Source: Amanita rubescens
Taxonomy: Eukaryota; Basidiomycota; Agaricomycetes; Agaricales; Amanitaceae
Reading direction: 5' to 3'
Length of the DNA: 64,000 nucleotides
Assembly (NCBI GenBank): GCA_015039365.1
Contig: WION01000291.1
Span: forward strand, 1 to 64,000
In this document: positions 34,255-47,000 of the stretch, in pieces
How positions within the stretch are numbered: position 1 is the stretch's first letter
How the letters are laid out: every line of letters begins with the position of its first letter
Notes under the pieces: generated by a model
The model's input: the letters and a program-made list of their open reading frames with translations, nothing else
Databases searched by the model: none
Told to the model about the DNA's origin: nothing
Made by a program: the position numbers and the translations under genes

Positions 34255-35571
34255 TGGTAAGGCTGCAATTTGGTCAGAAGGACTACTAGGAGATTTGTTG
34301 TTCTGGTGATATTGATATTAGCATACATTGGTTTCAATGTGTGAATTGTCATACATATTTTACGGTCATATTGACAACAGGTGACTGCATTACGGTTACA
34401 TCTTGTGTACCATTTAAGATTCCTGTGTTTGCTGTAATGGATGCCATAGTACAAGAGAGCTAAATGTGCGGATCTTATCGTGATGGTAGTGCTGATAGGT
34501 AGCGTTGTCACGGTTGTCACGACTCGAACGACTCGGACACATCCCGCACCACAAGTTTCAGAGCGCCAATGTTTCAAACTTTAGTTAGTACCGAGTCTCC
34601 ACTACTCCCGCTTATGCTTACCAAGTACCAACGAGAAGCCTGTTTATCGTGACCTGCAAGATGATCTACCTATTGAACTTACACTTCCATAACTTTACTA
34701 TTTCAGAGCCCTGTTGGCTGCGTCGTTCAAGGCAACTCACCCTTTGGTTGTCATCCTTTCATTTCTGCAGTGTTCCTCGAGGACAAATGCGCTCAAATGT
34801 TCCATAATGCGGCCAGAAGTTGCAATCGGTCCACGTCAATGAAGCGATCCTCCGTTCAGTGCTGCATTAGATCCAACTCGTGTATTGATGAGTAAAAGAT
34901 GGCTCCGAGAAGATGAGATGAATCGTGGAACGCATCAACTCCAATGGTTGGATTTTGAAAATTGACAATAACTTCGATCACTTACTAGACAGTTTTCGTC
35001 GTTGCCCTGATCATCGACACTGCGTGGTCAGATCTCAAGATAGGGTCAAAATAATATACCCCAGGCCAATCGCAATGAAACTATCTGCGCATGCGCTTTG
35101 CTTTAGTTGTGCTCTGAACTCGACTACACTTCAAAGCCAGTCGCTCATTCGATACGACATGACCCCCCCAATCTCAATGCGACGCCCACCGTCTCAATTC
35201 AACGAATCCTAAACTCCATTTATGACATCGATGACCCAGCGCCACCAATTGTCCTACCCTCCTCTGGATATCAGAATCGTGGATAAACATGGTCTATTCA
35301 ATTCGGACATTGTATGTTTACAATTCTGATCTTGCGGCAGAATATATTTCTAACTACGCTGCGACGCACCACTTTGCACCCAAACTTCCCGCGTGCGTGG
35401 CACGCCCCATTCCTGCACTATACTAATTGTATCCCCACGCACCAATGCATAACATGCCACTCCATGTATAGATGATTTACGCCAGTATAAACGTATTGTG
35501 TGCCCCATAACCATAAATGTTGTCTTACGAAAGTCAGGGTATGCACCATCAGTAACATACCTGACGTGATC
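34255..35571. other. Intergenic stretch
   Basis: About 1.3 kb upstream of the NB-ARC/TPR gene and beyond the 3' end of permease D. Open frames at 34,248-34,577 (minus) and 34,925-35,212 (plus) have no recognisable content. No repeat or RNA gene seen. Confidence 0.5.
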
Positions 35572-37760
35572 TTAGGGTCCTGGTGGTGGTGGTCCTGGCG
35601 GTGGTGATGGCCCGGGGTATTCTGGAAGTTCTGGGATGTTACACCCTGCAGTTATATTGAGACAACATATGCATGACTTGAATGAAAACCTTACCCCATT
35701 TGTACTTTATGTGCACTTGAAGACTGACAACCGCCAACGCAACACCCGTCATTACTACGAGAGGCAAAATATTCCATTTTGCAAACGCTCTTCGATTGAT
35801 TTTATTCCGGGGTCTTTGGTCATCAATTATCCCTTTCCATAGCAAGCCTGAGTAACTAGCACCAACGGCGAAGTTGACAGCACCGATATTACTAGTAACG
35901 GCAAGCGCGATGCCGGCGGCAAAGGTACTGTCGGGGGGGAGATTGGCAACGTGCACAACCTTGGTCAGCAATATCGTCGCTCCAATATTCGTACCGAAGA
36001 TGTTACAAAGGATGATGTTCAAGCCGCCTGTTGCCCAAAGCGTTCGGTACATCTGTTTTTTTGTTGCGACGACGAGCAAGAACGCGAAACGTTCTGTCCA
36101 TTTTTGTTCACATAGCGCTTCAATCAGAATAAATTGGGAGAACATGAATGGCACTAGTGCAAACGGAAGGCGGAGAAAGGCATGATACAACGTGGGTAGG
36201 TGGTTCCTGATGGAGGTCGCGATCCTAGATCGAAAGGGAATCGTTGTCCACCACGGTTGCCAAACCGCTGATCTTCCTGACGTCGTTACCTGCCCCGCTT
36301 CACGGACATTACCTGCTCCGGAATTTGGCAAAGACGGATATGAGGGAGGGGAATCCTCTTCTGACCTCATCATGTTACCATTTGCGAATAAAGTGCCCTG
36401 AGAACTAGCTCTTGCTACCGTTTCCCTAGAACTGTCTGGTGAATCACCCTTGATCTCTAAACCCTCAGAAGTATTCTGAGGTTCCTGAATCGCTGGTAAC
36501 GCTGTCGGCGTTGCTGATTCGTTGATATCGTGCGCAACCGTCCCGATGCTTCGAGAGCTCGGACCTGAGAAATTAGATCTTGTCTCAGGATCACCCGATC
36601 TTGTTATCTGGGGGCTGTTCTGTGAGGTATCGTCTGCGCGTCTACTTTCCAACCTTGCCAATGACATGAGTCCGACCCCTTGGCTCTCTTCATCGAGTTG
36701 AGGATGTGAACCTTCTATCCGCCCCTGAAGCATCCCGATACCCAACGTCCTAACCCGGTAAAGATCCCAGACGATGTCGAAAATGAATTTGACAGCCGCG
36801 AATAGAAGTGTGATTGTGCATGCGTCGAACTTTGGGACAAAAAGGTTGGTGACGAGACAGCCAGCATAAAGTAAAGACCCAACGATCGCTCCTGGCAAAT
36901 CGCTTATAGCCTCCCAAACCTCGAATTTTACGGTTCTTGACATGCGAGGCACTAGTTTGCCTGTCGCACGGTATTGCGCATACAGTGTTCCGAGGTACGT
37001 CACACTGCATGCAGCAAAAGGGAAGAATGTCCAAGCAGTTAAGGTCTTATTTTTTATTCCAAAGCCTTCGCAAACAACTACGTTTGTTGGGTTGCCGACA
37101 AAAAAAATCATGCTAGCTGTATTGGAAGCTGCAAATTCGGCAATAAGCCATGGTAAGCTATCAATCTATAGAAGTAGTCAGAGGAGCAACCAGAGCGAGC
37201 GATATGCTTACATCAGTGAAATTAGTATAATACACCAGAAAGCTGAGTGTTCCCGGGAAGATCATTGGATAGTTCCCAAAGAAACAACTCAGTGCCGTTG
37301 TCAGAAAGTAAAAGTAGATGAATAGCTTCATCCCACTTCTACCGCTCACGTTGCCCACCCAGTAAGCCGCAGCCGTGAAGATGCCAGTTAAATCCAGTGT
37401 GATGGCCATGTATGATAGCAAGAAAACAGGATCAGAATTCTGTACGGTTTTATGCCGTCTGTTCCTCTGATGCGGATAAAAGCGTGGATTTCATACGTAT
37501 TTAAAGCACGTACACAATCCCGTGTTGAATCTAGCGCATCATTAAGGAAGGATATCCGTGACAGTCATTAGACTTACAGTAGCTGTTTCCAGACTTCTAG
37601 ACGCCTTTAAAATAGCGATCATTATAATCGGGGTGAAAAGGAAATTGAGCGGGAGATAACGATTTTGTCCAAGAGGTATCTTCACTGGACGTATGTGACT
37701 TGCGCTGATGTTGGATAGGATAAACAAGACGAGAGCGGCGATAGCTTTTCCGGGGATCAT
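35572..37760 (-). CDS. ArsB/CitT-type permease with Pro-rich tail (copy D), probable 1-bp deletion
   Basis: Second full-length copy. Exon 1 starts at 37,760 (MIPGKAIAALVLFILSN), with a clear GTAAGT donor after ETAT. Exon 2 covers AITLDLTGIFTAAAYWVGN and ALSCFFGNYPMIFPGTLSF. Exon 3 has MIFFVGNPTNVVVCEGFG, a long hydrophilic loop, FMFSQFILIEAL and FGTNIGATILLT. An extra 47-bp intron (35,646-35,692) leads to a last exon coding for CNIPELPEYPGPSPPPGPPP with a few more residues before TAA at 35,572; copies A and B stop before this. At 37,421-37,426 the TTTTTC codons seen in copy B are one T short, shifting the frame in the LFF..YMAITLD segment. Either a sequencing error or a recent null mutation. 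Confidence 0.78.
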
Positions 37761-38305
37761 CTCGGAGGCTTGCCCTCGTCAACAAACAACCCTAGATTTT
37801 GGTAAAATTTGATTCCCGAGGTCTTGCAACGCGGCGACGTACCCAGTTCTAGAATATCAATACCAACGTCAACGGCGGAATACCCGATTTTACGCCTTGG
37901 TTCTCGAGCTTTGAAGCCTCGTCCGAAAGAGGGTGAAAAATTGCTGGCAAACACCTTTATACATCATGACAATACCCCTGTAAATGATCTCGTACCGTGT
38001 GTCAAGGTCAAGATCGTTGCTCGTCGCATCGCGCCGCCCGCAGTAGCCGGAAGTGCTCAAGTGGTAAGATGAGTGTCCGAAGTAGCCGGGACGACGGTGA
38101 GAACGTCAGGCCTTCTCCTGACTGGTGACCGGTGACCGGTGACTGGACCCGCAGTATTACGTTCATTCAAATTAACTTCGGCAAGCCTGTTCACTGGCCT
38201 GACGTCCAAGTACCCCTCAGGTACTTCCGAGCCATAATTACCCTGAAACTTAAATCATCCTTCGCGGTAACCTGAAGCATAATGCGCCTACCACCCAGTA
38301 CTGTT
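37761..38305. other. Intergenic stretch with GGTGACC heptamer repeat
   Basis: No gene seen. 38,124-38,148 contains a short tandem array of ggtgacc/ggtgact heptamers. The rest shows nothing recognisable. Confidence 0.5.
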
Positions 38306-38670
38306 TCAAGGCGCCCAGTGAGGCACATGCGGCAAACGCGATGAGAAGATGCATCGTTTTGGGTTCCGATTGATAAGGGCATTCACAATCACTGGAATCT
38401 GGATACGCTTTGAATAAGGCAAAAGCGGGATGACAATCCAAAACTCACATCAGTACGTAACTTAATGTTGATATCCCGAAAGACAAGAAAGTGCTTGAAC
38501 TTTGCTCCCTTGAATGAAACCACTTTTTTTTCCATATTACGAAGAGCTGCGGATCCCAGGCCTAGGGGTTGCAACACGTATGGTTTTGATACAGAATACA
38601 ATTCTTTCATAACGGTCAGATCCGGGCAAGAAAGACTGGTTTTGCGCTTATGCCTATATCTCACACACAT
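38306..38670 (-). CDS. Hypothetical small protein, possibly a fragment
   Basis: Joining 38,670 (MCVRYRHKRKTSLSCPD) to a TGA at 38,306 across a GTGAGT..AAAG intron (38,410-38,450 region) in phase 0 gives about 107 aa, ending HFLVFRDINIKLRTD then RIQIPVIVNALINRNPKRC. The join keeps a coding-like frame, but no family is recognised and no second copy exists in the window. Could equally be a remnant of a larger gene. Confidence 0.3.
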
Positions 38671-38895
38671 GTCAGCATGGCGTTAATAAGGTTCCTCAAA
38701 AAAAAAAGTGAAACCTAAAGACTAGACCTCCAAGCTCCGCAGAGAACGGTGTTGCGTGCCACCGTGGTAAACTTTGCTTAGCTCGGCATTATGTACAGTG
38801 TAGCATCGTTAATTAAGCAAAAACAGGAACAAGTGTGTGGTGTGGCCATATCTAAACACTACGACGCCTTCAACACATTCAAAACCGCACCGTCG

Positions 38896-39964
38896 TCATG
38901 CGTAATCTAAATCCCCATTCAGTATGGGGCAAGCCTCGAAGCCGAGGCGAACAACACGATCGCTATTCGCAGCCGCAAGTGCAACACAAGCGGCCCATTT
39001 GCTTTCATCGGAGATGCCCGCAGCGCCCATAATCTTGGTCAGGAGTATCATTCCTCCTATGCTTGTGCCACAGATCAAATACAGCGTTGCGGTTGCGATG
39101 CACGTGAACCAATATGTTGAGCGCATACCCCCCGCTGTGACAATGTTGAGCCAGTTCGCGAGAATATCTATCCATCCTTGGGCAGAAAGCGCCTCGACCA
39201 GGATAAATTGAGAGAAGGTGAAAAAGACTAGGGCAAATGGAAGCCGAGGAAGTGCGTTGTATAACGTAGGTAAGTTCCTCTCAACGTAGTCTTTCATCCT
39301 CTTCAAATGGGGAATGGCTAACCACGTTGGTGGGCACGTCGACCCTGTTAAGCTTCCGTCCTGCACGAAACGTGTCAGGACGTATCAATTGAAATGGGCT
39401 AGACACGTACCTGAGTGGTGTCGGCACAATACGCAAGTATGAGTGTACCAAACAAAATCACTGAATCGTTCCCAAAGAGGCATGTCATTATCGTGGCCAA
39501 TAAGGGAAAATAGCTGTGTAGCCTTGTTCCTTTCCGTCCGCTAACGCTGTTGCTTATTCTGTATGACGTAGCTCTGAATCCGTTGGTTCTGCCCACCGTA
39601 ATGGACATGTAGACGAGCAGAAAGAATGTGATTAGGATGTTGTACGGCTTGACACTGGCAGGGTTTGTACCACTGATTGACATCAGTATACATCGAAAAA
39701 ATGTAAATGCGAACTACATACACTATTCCGTGCAGAATCTAACATTTCATTAGAGAATGCTTCCATGGTAGATAGTGCAAGACTTACTGTAACTGCCTCG
39801 AGACACTGCAACGCCCATAGAATAGCAATCACGATGACTGGCGTGGTTAGGCGGGTGAGGGGGAAATGTCGGCTTCCGCCAAGAGGGACCTTTGTTGGAC
39901 GAATTGCGGTGACGGTAGATAAGGTGAACAAGACAACGGTAACGATGGCTTGTCCGGAGGCCAT
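38896..39964 (-). CDS. Half-length ArsB/CitT-type permease (copy E)
   Basis: Start at 39,964 (MASGQAIVTVVLFTLST). Exon 1 ends at a GTAAGT donor after EAVT. Exon 2 (about 39,415-39,660) contains NILITFFLLVYMSITV and CLFGNDSVILFGTLILAY. A short intron (GTACGT..GTGCAG) leads to exon 3, with DYVERNLPTLYNALPRLPFA, FFTFSQFILVEALSAQGW and CGTSIGGMILLTKI. Compared with copies B and D it lacks about 300 residues, including the NPTN motif and the hydrophilic loop, and GTNIGAT has become GTSIGGM. The C-terminus ends early and differs. The open exons suggest it was maintained for some time after the deletion, but transport by the usual two-half mechanism is unlikely. Confidence 0.68.
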
Positions 39965-40431
39965 TGGGCTTGCTTTGATCAAAGATAGCGAGTGGTAGAA
40001 ATTCAAAACGATTGTTGATGACTCGGATCACTCGTTTTGGCAATGAGTTTTGAAATTGCTGTAGAGGCCGATAAATTCAAAGTTTTCGTGAGAGCCCTAG
40101 TATACGAATTTGGCGACCGGCTTGAGGGAGGTATTCGGCACTAGGCGCCCGGGAAGAAGCCCAACCTCATTGCAAGAGCTCTTTTGCAGACATGGGCTCC
40201 ACCAACCAAGGACTTCTACCGCCGTTACAGCTTGGATCATGGGGCATAATTTCGGCACTACCACCCATCCAAAGTTAGCGGCTGCTTCAAGCTATCTACA
40301 AGTTGCGAGGAAAAGAATAACTTCAGAACTGCAATGCTAGAGCCTCGAAGTGGATACGTACCTGTCCACATCACTGATCTCTTTCTTCGACTACAGAACA
40401 GTGGTGGCATTGACCCGGAAGGCTGGTAAGT

Positions 40432-40743
40432 TTGGAAGTTCAACATCGGGCCTCGCCATGCCACGTGGAGCAATGGCCATCCACAAGTTACGAAAATGGC
40501 GATGGTTGCGTCCATGCTGTCGTGGATTGTTTGGTCTGCACGGGACCGCTGATTCCGCTCAAAGCCCGGATCACGGCAGACATGTGTGGCATGCTTCCAA
40601 ACCAAATTGAATCGATCCTTTACACTCCAATGGTTGATCATGTTTTGCGGACAGGCTTCATGGATACTATCCGAGTCGGAAGAGTTGTCCGACGGCGCGG
40701 CATCTCCTCGCCCTTGTCTACCCGATCTGACTACCAAGCGTAA
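40432..40743 (+). other. Open frame of uncertain status
   Basis: About 103 codons with coding-like content (ARITADMCGMLPNQIE, MVDHVLRTGFMDTIRVGRVV) and a possible upstream exon ending LRLQNSGGIDPEGW before a GTAAGT at 40,427. No family recognised. Part of the surrounding sequence recurs near 29,400-29,530 and near 42,265-42,290, so it belongs to a duplicated, probably decaying unit. Confidence 0.3.
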
Positions 40744-40869
40744 CAGTGATCATAATCGCGTATTCATCAGAGTCATCAGCTATCCTTTAGCAATCCCACC
40801 GCCGAGGCCTCTGTACAAGAACCCGAAGGTGCACCCACGAATCCTTACTACACCATCTCGCTCCCCCGA

Positions 40870-40957
40870 AGTTCGCTTGGGTCTTACTACACTCGGGGGC
40901 TTAGAGATCGTCCGTATTTTGAAAAATGAACATAAATTACCTTAATAACGATACTTT
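40870..40957. repeat. ~85-bp repeat, copy 1
   Basis: A stretch reading cgcttgggtcttactacact ... aaaatgaacataaattac ... taataacgatac recurs at 43,357-43,441 in the same orientation. A shortened third occurrence of its beginning is at about 42,330-42,350. Confidence 0.75.
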
Positions 40958-41041
40958 TGAAGAAATTATGAATAGGAATAGGTCACCCTATTATTTTACA
41001 ACGGAATATGGACTGGATATCTTGGTTAATCACAGACGAGA

Positions 41042-42211
41042 CTATATGTTCAAATCCTGCGCAACCCGGTGATCAAACAACCTATCTGCGAGCTCCAGCT
41101 CCAGTCGTTCTCGACCCTCACTATTGCCCCAAATCTCGTGTCTCGACAAATCAAAAGCCCCATCACCTAGGTTGTCTTCGTAGTCCCACGTGGGCTCTCC
41201 TGCACCCTTCATATGCTTCAGGACACCTTGCAGGAAGTGGTCCCGAAAAAGTTCATCAAGTGGTCGCAGGTTCGGATCCGCAATATGATCAAGTTGGAGA
41301 GTCAGACCATGCACATCGTCATGGTGCTCGATGAACGCAGTGACTTTATAATTATCCTACAGAGCGGCAAATAAGATTGGATGCAATGGACCGGACGATA
41401 GAATGTCAACTGCAACATACATCGGGGTTGACAGCAAACTCGTAGTTATCCCAGGAATCGTGCAGATCGCTTCGCAGCAAAATCACATTTTGGATAGAGT
41501 CTATATTTGACGGACCACCGAGCGCCAAAATTGGAGCCGGGTCCGTGATGAGGGAAGGGTATCTTCTTCTCTTCCACTGAATACAGATAGAAGTTCAGCA
41601 AAGTAAAACCACTTATTTAAGAAACTTACTTCAACATCATGTACACGTGGAAACATATGAACAGCCTTTAGCAGACGCCATGTGTGCGATTGCAGACCGG
41701 TAAGAAGACATTTCCCGTCTCTATCGCGTGTACGTTGGTAGTAATGGGTCACTGTTTGTTCGGAAGGGTTGTGTCTAAAGGCAAGCAAACTCACTCTAGC
41801 GGGTGTATTGGAATGCGTGGGTTGGCGTGGGCGAGCAACCGCGTCTGTGAGACAGACATCTATGGGACTTCCATCTGGTAGCCAATATCAATATTTTGTT
41901 GATGATGATATTGCTGGCATGTGCCTTCACGGAGTAGAATATAGACTCCTGTGCTTACAATCGCATCGCTAGCGGACCGCTGTTCGCCATGACGATTGGG
42001 ACTGCCGGCATCGAAGTCAAAGATCGACCACGAGTCAGTTGTATAGATCAAAGTAGGCAATAACGTTAAAAACGTGTTCCACGAGGTCGAGCCGTATTGC
42101 CAGAAACCTGAAAATGAGACATTTTACGAAACGCGTGACAAAGAGCCCCTACGGCCTACCTGCAATGGTATTTCCATCAAAATCTTGCAGTATGACATTA
42201 CGTCCAGCCAT
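41042..42211 (-). CDS. HNH endonuclease domain protein
   Basis: Five exons (42,160-42,211; 41,931-42,107; 41,874-41,630; 41,421-41,576; 41,042-41,356) total 945 nt and encode 314 aa with every junction in phase. The N-terminus MAGRNVILQDFDGNTIAG is followed by a variable region. The nuclease core is RDRDGKCLLTG (Cys preceding the first strand), AVHMFPRVHDVEW, then NIDSIQNVILLRSDLHDSWD and YEFAVNPD. This is the H..N..H arrangement of the HNH_2 group, widespread and multicopy in Agaricomycetes. The C-terminal part (LTLQLDHIADPNLRP, LFRDHFLQGVLKHMKGAGEP) matches the usual tail. Expected activity is metal-dependent DNA cleavage; the biological role of these fungal proteins is not established. Appears intact. 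Confidence 0.88.
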
Positions 42212-42427
42212 CCGAGCAAAAGGCCAGATGCTGAAGGCGTTTCAGTAGGAGATTGAAATGACCTATTGTGGATTGTTTGGTCTGCACGCATGCAATGTTA
42301 CGTAAATGACCAATGGTCTTGAGCGTTCGCTTGGGTCTTACTAGTCCCTCGGAGTGAGCTTGACGATGTTATGTAAGCGTATCACTCCAGAGGGACTGGC
42401 GAAAAACACGCGTCAACAATAGATTGG

Positions 42428-43224
42428 TTGGCTCGTTGGGCGTTACGGATTGTGACAACCTGTCGGACTTTGAAATACTCGTCGCTCGTCGAGCGCGCTG
42501 CCGTGCTCGTATTGGCCGGCTTGCGTTCCCCTCCTCAGCGACTACTCGGCTTGATAAAAGGTGTGTGTGTTTACTCTAAACATCTGATATGGGATGGGCT
42601 GACATGGTTTTTTCTAGAAATTTAACATTTTATCGAACTGCGCAGTGTGCTGATATGGCTATCGTGCCATCTGTCCCATCCTTTGACGAAATCCATTCCA
42701 AGACATTCGAAAACTTCAACAAGAGACCCTGTGCACTTGTCATTACAACCCTCAGCATTCTCGGGGAACGGACCACTGTGTGTAGATGGGATTGGAATCG
42801 AAGCTATCTTTATTGCTCGGACAATAGGTATGTTCATGTTCAACTTGTTTCCATTGCAGCTGCTGATGTGACTATAGGAAATCGCTTCGCTCCGTTGCCA
42901 TGCGTCATTTTCAACCCTGAAGAGCTTATGCGGCTGAGCGTAGGATGTCCACTGGCCTCAGTGTTCCCTTCACCACCCCTGGCTACTGACGGACCTGCCC
43001 AGATGACCTGCCCTGCACCTACCAAGCGTAGATCCTCAACCCAAACTCTCCAACAACTCTGCAATGAACATATCAAAAAACCCCCTCCCACATCACAAAC
43101 AGGACTCGTCAAATCCATACATCGCTGGCCCTCTCTTCTTCTGTCCATCCATCCTATTTGTATCCCTCTGCATACCTTGATCAGCGATTCACAGCCTTCG
43201 TTTGCCCCTCCCCATATATGGTAG
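42428..43224 (+). other. Open frames of uncertain status
   Basis: An open frame at 42,428-42,570 ends at a GTGTGTGTG that could be a donor. A 211-codon frame at 42,589-43,224 starts MGWADMVF and contains FDEIHSKTFENFNKR and a Pro/Ser-rich end. A possible intron lies at 42,826-42,860. No domain recognised, and the opposite strand is also partly open. I would not name it a gene without transcript evidence. Confidence 0.25.
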
Positions 43225-43356
43225 TTGGGAACACCGTCGACATGCGTGGGTTTCTCAAACCCGTGCCAGAGTTGGACATGAAGAAGCATGTAGAATAGTA
43301 TTTTGACATAGTCGCATTGACGATATGTACATATTTTTGCTAGTAGAACACATATG

Positions 43357-43441
43357 CGCTTGGTCTTACTACACTTTATTGGAGGCTTGGAGCGCGTCCA
43401 TATTTTGGAAAATGAACATAAATTACACTAATAACGATACC
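43357..43441. repeat. ~85-bp repeat, copy 2
   Basis: Same orientation as 40,870-40,957, with about a dozen differences and small indels. It ends in aaaatgaacataaattacac and taataacgatac. Confidence 0.75.
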
Positions 43442-44045
43442 CGTCCGCTGAAACTCGCATTCACTCCAATCAATCTCCCCTTCAAAGTCACGGTGCCATC
43501 TCAGGCTTTCCCCCTTCCTCCTCTTCTTGCCTTTCACTGCCGTCCATCCACAATCCCACCTTCAAATTTGACATCATAAACTTTCTCCGCAAGCCCCTTG
43601 ACCTCTCCAAAATCCTGAGTTACCTAGAATGCCCCGTCTCGGCTTGATGATACCGGGCTGCCGAAAAAAACGCGACTCCCTGCGGTAAGCCGGATAACCT
43701 CGGTTTTCCGATTGCAAACATTCGCATCTTCACGATGATATCATCCCCTATGAACCGCTCGACAAAATGGGCGTCAGTCATCCTTTCTGAAATTCCTTAC
43801 CTGTTTCTCTCGAAAAAAGACGTGGCTGAATCCGTTTGACTTTGTACATCAGGAAGTCGAAGCAGAGCTTGTACTAAGTACATATAATTACTATAGGAGC
43901 TTGCCTGTTCTCGACGTCAACGAGCCGAAAAACTTGATTGTAACATATCGTACGATATAGGCCCCTTTGAAATTACATCAAACCAACAAGCATGTTGGAT
44001 TATGTTCTGGATAGCTATGATCCTACGAATATCGCCATTTTCCAT
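43442..44045. other. Intergenic stretch
   Basis: No gene, repeat or RNA seen in these 600 bp beyond short Pro/Ser/Phe-rich open frames in low-complexity C/T-rich sequence. Confidence 0.5.
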
Positions 44046-47000
44046 TCAGGCCAACCTCCTAGACCTCTTTCTCTTCGGAGCTGGAGATGGGGAATCCGGT
44101 GGCGCAAAGTTGGGAATGGCGGGCAATGACAAATCACTTGGGGCCTTGGAAACGGGCGAATATCCTCCAAGATTCGGGAGATGATCGGGTTCTTCCTTTG
44201 GTCCATCCGCATCAGGGGTCCGCGTAAGGAACGACCTCCAATCATTCCAGTCTTTCCGACGTTTTTGCTTTGCTTTGAGAACACCAGAGTTGTCACGATC
44301 CTGCTTAAGCTTGGAAATAGTTTCATTAAGAAGGGTCAATATGACCCCATGGATATTGTAGTGTTCAATACCGTCGTGTGAATGAGCAATGTACAGGGCC
44401 CAGCGCAAATTTGACAGTAGGGGCTTGAGACAATCAAAATATGAATGAACGAACATAAGTATTATCTCGAATTCGGCTGGCGCTTCTAGACACTCTGACT
44501 TTTTTTGGGCATTTCCTTGTTCAAACAGCTCACGAACCTGCCGTGCTAGAATACTCTCCTGTTCATGTTCAAGTTCAGGCCGGCGATGACCGTTATCACC
44601 TTCCCGGGTAAGACAAATGTAAAGGAGAACCCAGAAGAGGGACTCCATATCATGAACAGCATTGTGGGTAGGGTGAATCCTGCCACGCCGCAGACTTCTT
44701 TTGGCCACTAGCTCTGCGCTGATGAAGGGAATTGTTCCCTAAGATTTATCAGTACGCTATGGTATGCATGGCATGATTAAATAGACTTACTGTGAGTTCG
44801 AGTCCTTTTCGCGCTTCATGCGTGCTAAAATCGGGGAGTTCCTGTTCAAGCTTTCATTGTGACAATAAAACCACACAGAAATTACAAGTATACTAGGCTT
44901 ACCTCGTCAGGCCAATATAGTTCATTCGCCGTCCATACGGTGGTTGTACCATTACCAATTCCAAAACCGTTGAGTCGAGCTTGCGAAATATCATTGAGAT
45001 ATATCACGGTGCCCAACTCAACGCCGAACATGCCCCAGGCTTTCGACAATACATCTGCATTAAAGCCTGTTTTAACTTCTTGCCCTTTTTGAAATCGAAA
45101 AATCGTTGATTGAAGATACACCATTTCCTCGTCCGTAATGGGGTGCTTAGGCACAACTCTGGTTTTGGCCGAATACTTGGAATGATCTAAATCGATCAAC
45201 ATTCCAGCATCCTTTGTTTCATCGTCATCGTCATCGCAAATAATGATATTGCCAAAGCTAATGTCACGGTGTAGAATACCCTTGTTGTACATTGTTTTAT
45301 GATCTACAAATACCTTGTTAGCCTTGGAATTGGAGCACATCCTGACTCACCTTGAACCACATCTCTTAACACCGTGACGAGCTCAAAATTATCTACAAAG
45401 TACCGAAGCGAATAGCCGTGCTTCTTCATTAAAATCCGTACGAGAGCCCTTGAATGAAGATGAAATTCGTTATCGTTGCCGTGCATTTTGTCATCAATGC
45501 GGAATATGTTATCGTCAACCTGAAGCAATTGTATATATGAATAAGGTTCCTCGTGCTCGGAGCGGATCTCAGCATTCGAATACGTGCGTTTTCTACCACT
45601 TTTGCCCTCCCGGACACGAGAACTTTCCCCAGCGTCGTACTCGGGTTTCAATTCTTCAACCGCTTGCCTATATGTCCGAATTTTCCAGTTGCCCCGGAAC
45701 GATTCAGTGGAGAAAATGTCGTTCCCTGTCTTCACTCTTTCATACGAATGAATCCGATCCTCGTACATGCCGGCTATCGCATACATCCTCGCTTCAGATA
45801 CTCCATCGTTCACTTCCACGTCCTTGTCCACGGGCTGCCAGGCCTGTTTCAATACATATATCTAACAATGGCTCTAGTAATCGCAAACTAAGCGAAATCT
45901 GAGAAACGCACTGAAGGTTGGCACAGATCATGCTGGTCTCTCTCGTAATCTTTCTTCTTTATGACTTCCCATACAATAGAGGCACGACCGCATATTCTCT
46001 GCGAAACAACAGTGAGCAAAGCTCTGATCGTGATGAACTCTTCAGGCACATGTGAACCTTCTTCGGATGGCATGGAAATGGACCACCTAAACGTGGATGG
46101 GTGGCGCCGTTGAAAGACGGTATAGGATGGGACAGCCTCTGTCCCGTTTTTCGGGTATAACTTCATCGTGGGATCCCACCCTAGTTTGTGAGCCGGTAAT
46201 GTTGAAAATGCAGCCAGGATCTTTAAGAACTCCTCGGGTTTCTGTCACGGTGATAAATGGGAGTTCCCCACGTCGTTAGAATGTACTTACATCGTGTATA
46301 TTTATAGGATCTATCGTTCCAACCAGTCCAACGCGGTCGCAGTACCACAACGTCAGCCCGTCACCACAAAGGAGCAACGCTATGACAAATCGCCTGTCAA
46401 ATTGTTCGCGGAAAACTTGACGAATATAAGAACAGAGCTGGACTATCGTGTCGTGCAATTCTCCAACTTTCTGTGGTCTTTTCGGCTTGACCTCGACGAT
46501 AGTGTGGATCTGCGTCCACCAAATACTCGACAGTTTCTGTTCCATGCCTTCAGATCAGGCGCATCGAATATCTCAAGTTACGTACCTGCTTTTCGTCTCC
46601 TTCGGCCTCGCGCAAGCTCTCGTTCACTTCATGGAAATCGGGAGACGTCGAAGCACTGACTTGAACGATGTCGGGGCGTATCTTAGGATCATCTTTCCTG
46701 AGCGTCGCTGGAGCCTTGCTATGGCAATCGACCCAGTTACTCTCGACTGCATCCTGCGGTGCGCGCTTTCGACAAGCCACACTGACAGCCTGAGCAATGT
46801 TGACAAATGGTCCATAAAACTTGGACTCGGCTGGGTCTTTCTCCTTCAGCGGATCCGGGAAGCCCTTCCAGCGTTTGTTGTAGAATCTCTTTTTCACATT
46901 TTTAAGTTCATGGTCGACATCTTTATCCAAGAGTAGAGATTTACAAAAGTCGTCAGGAGAGACGACGCGAACGTTATTCCTCAAATCGTTCTTGACGTTA

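Noticed and set aside
40258..40737. 159-codon minus-strand open frame
   Set aside because: No domain, and the opposite strand is equally open with a plausible splice donor; neither can be called a gene confidently.
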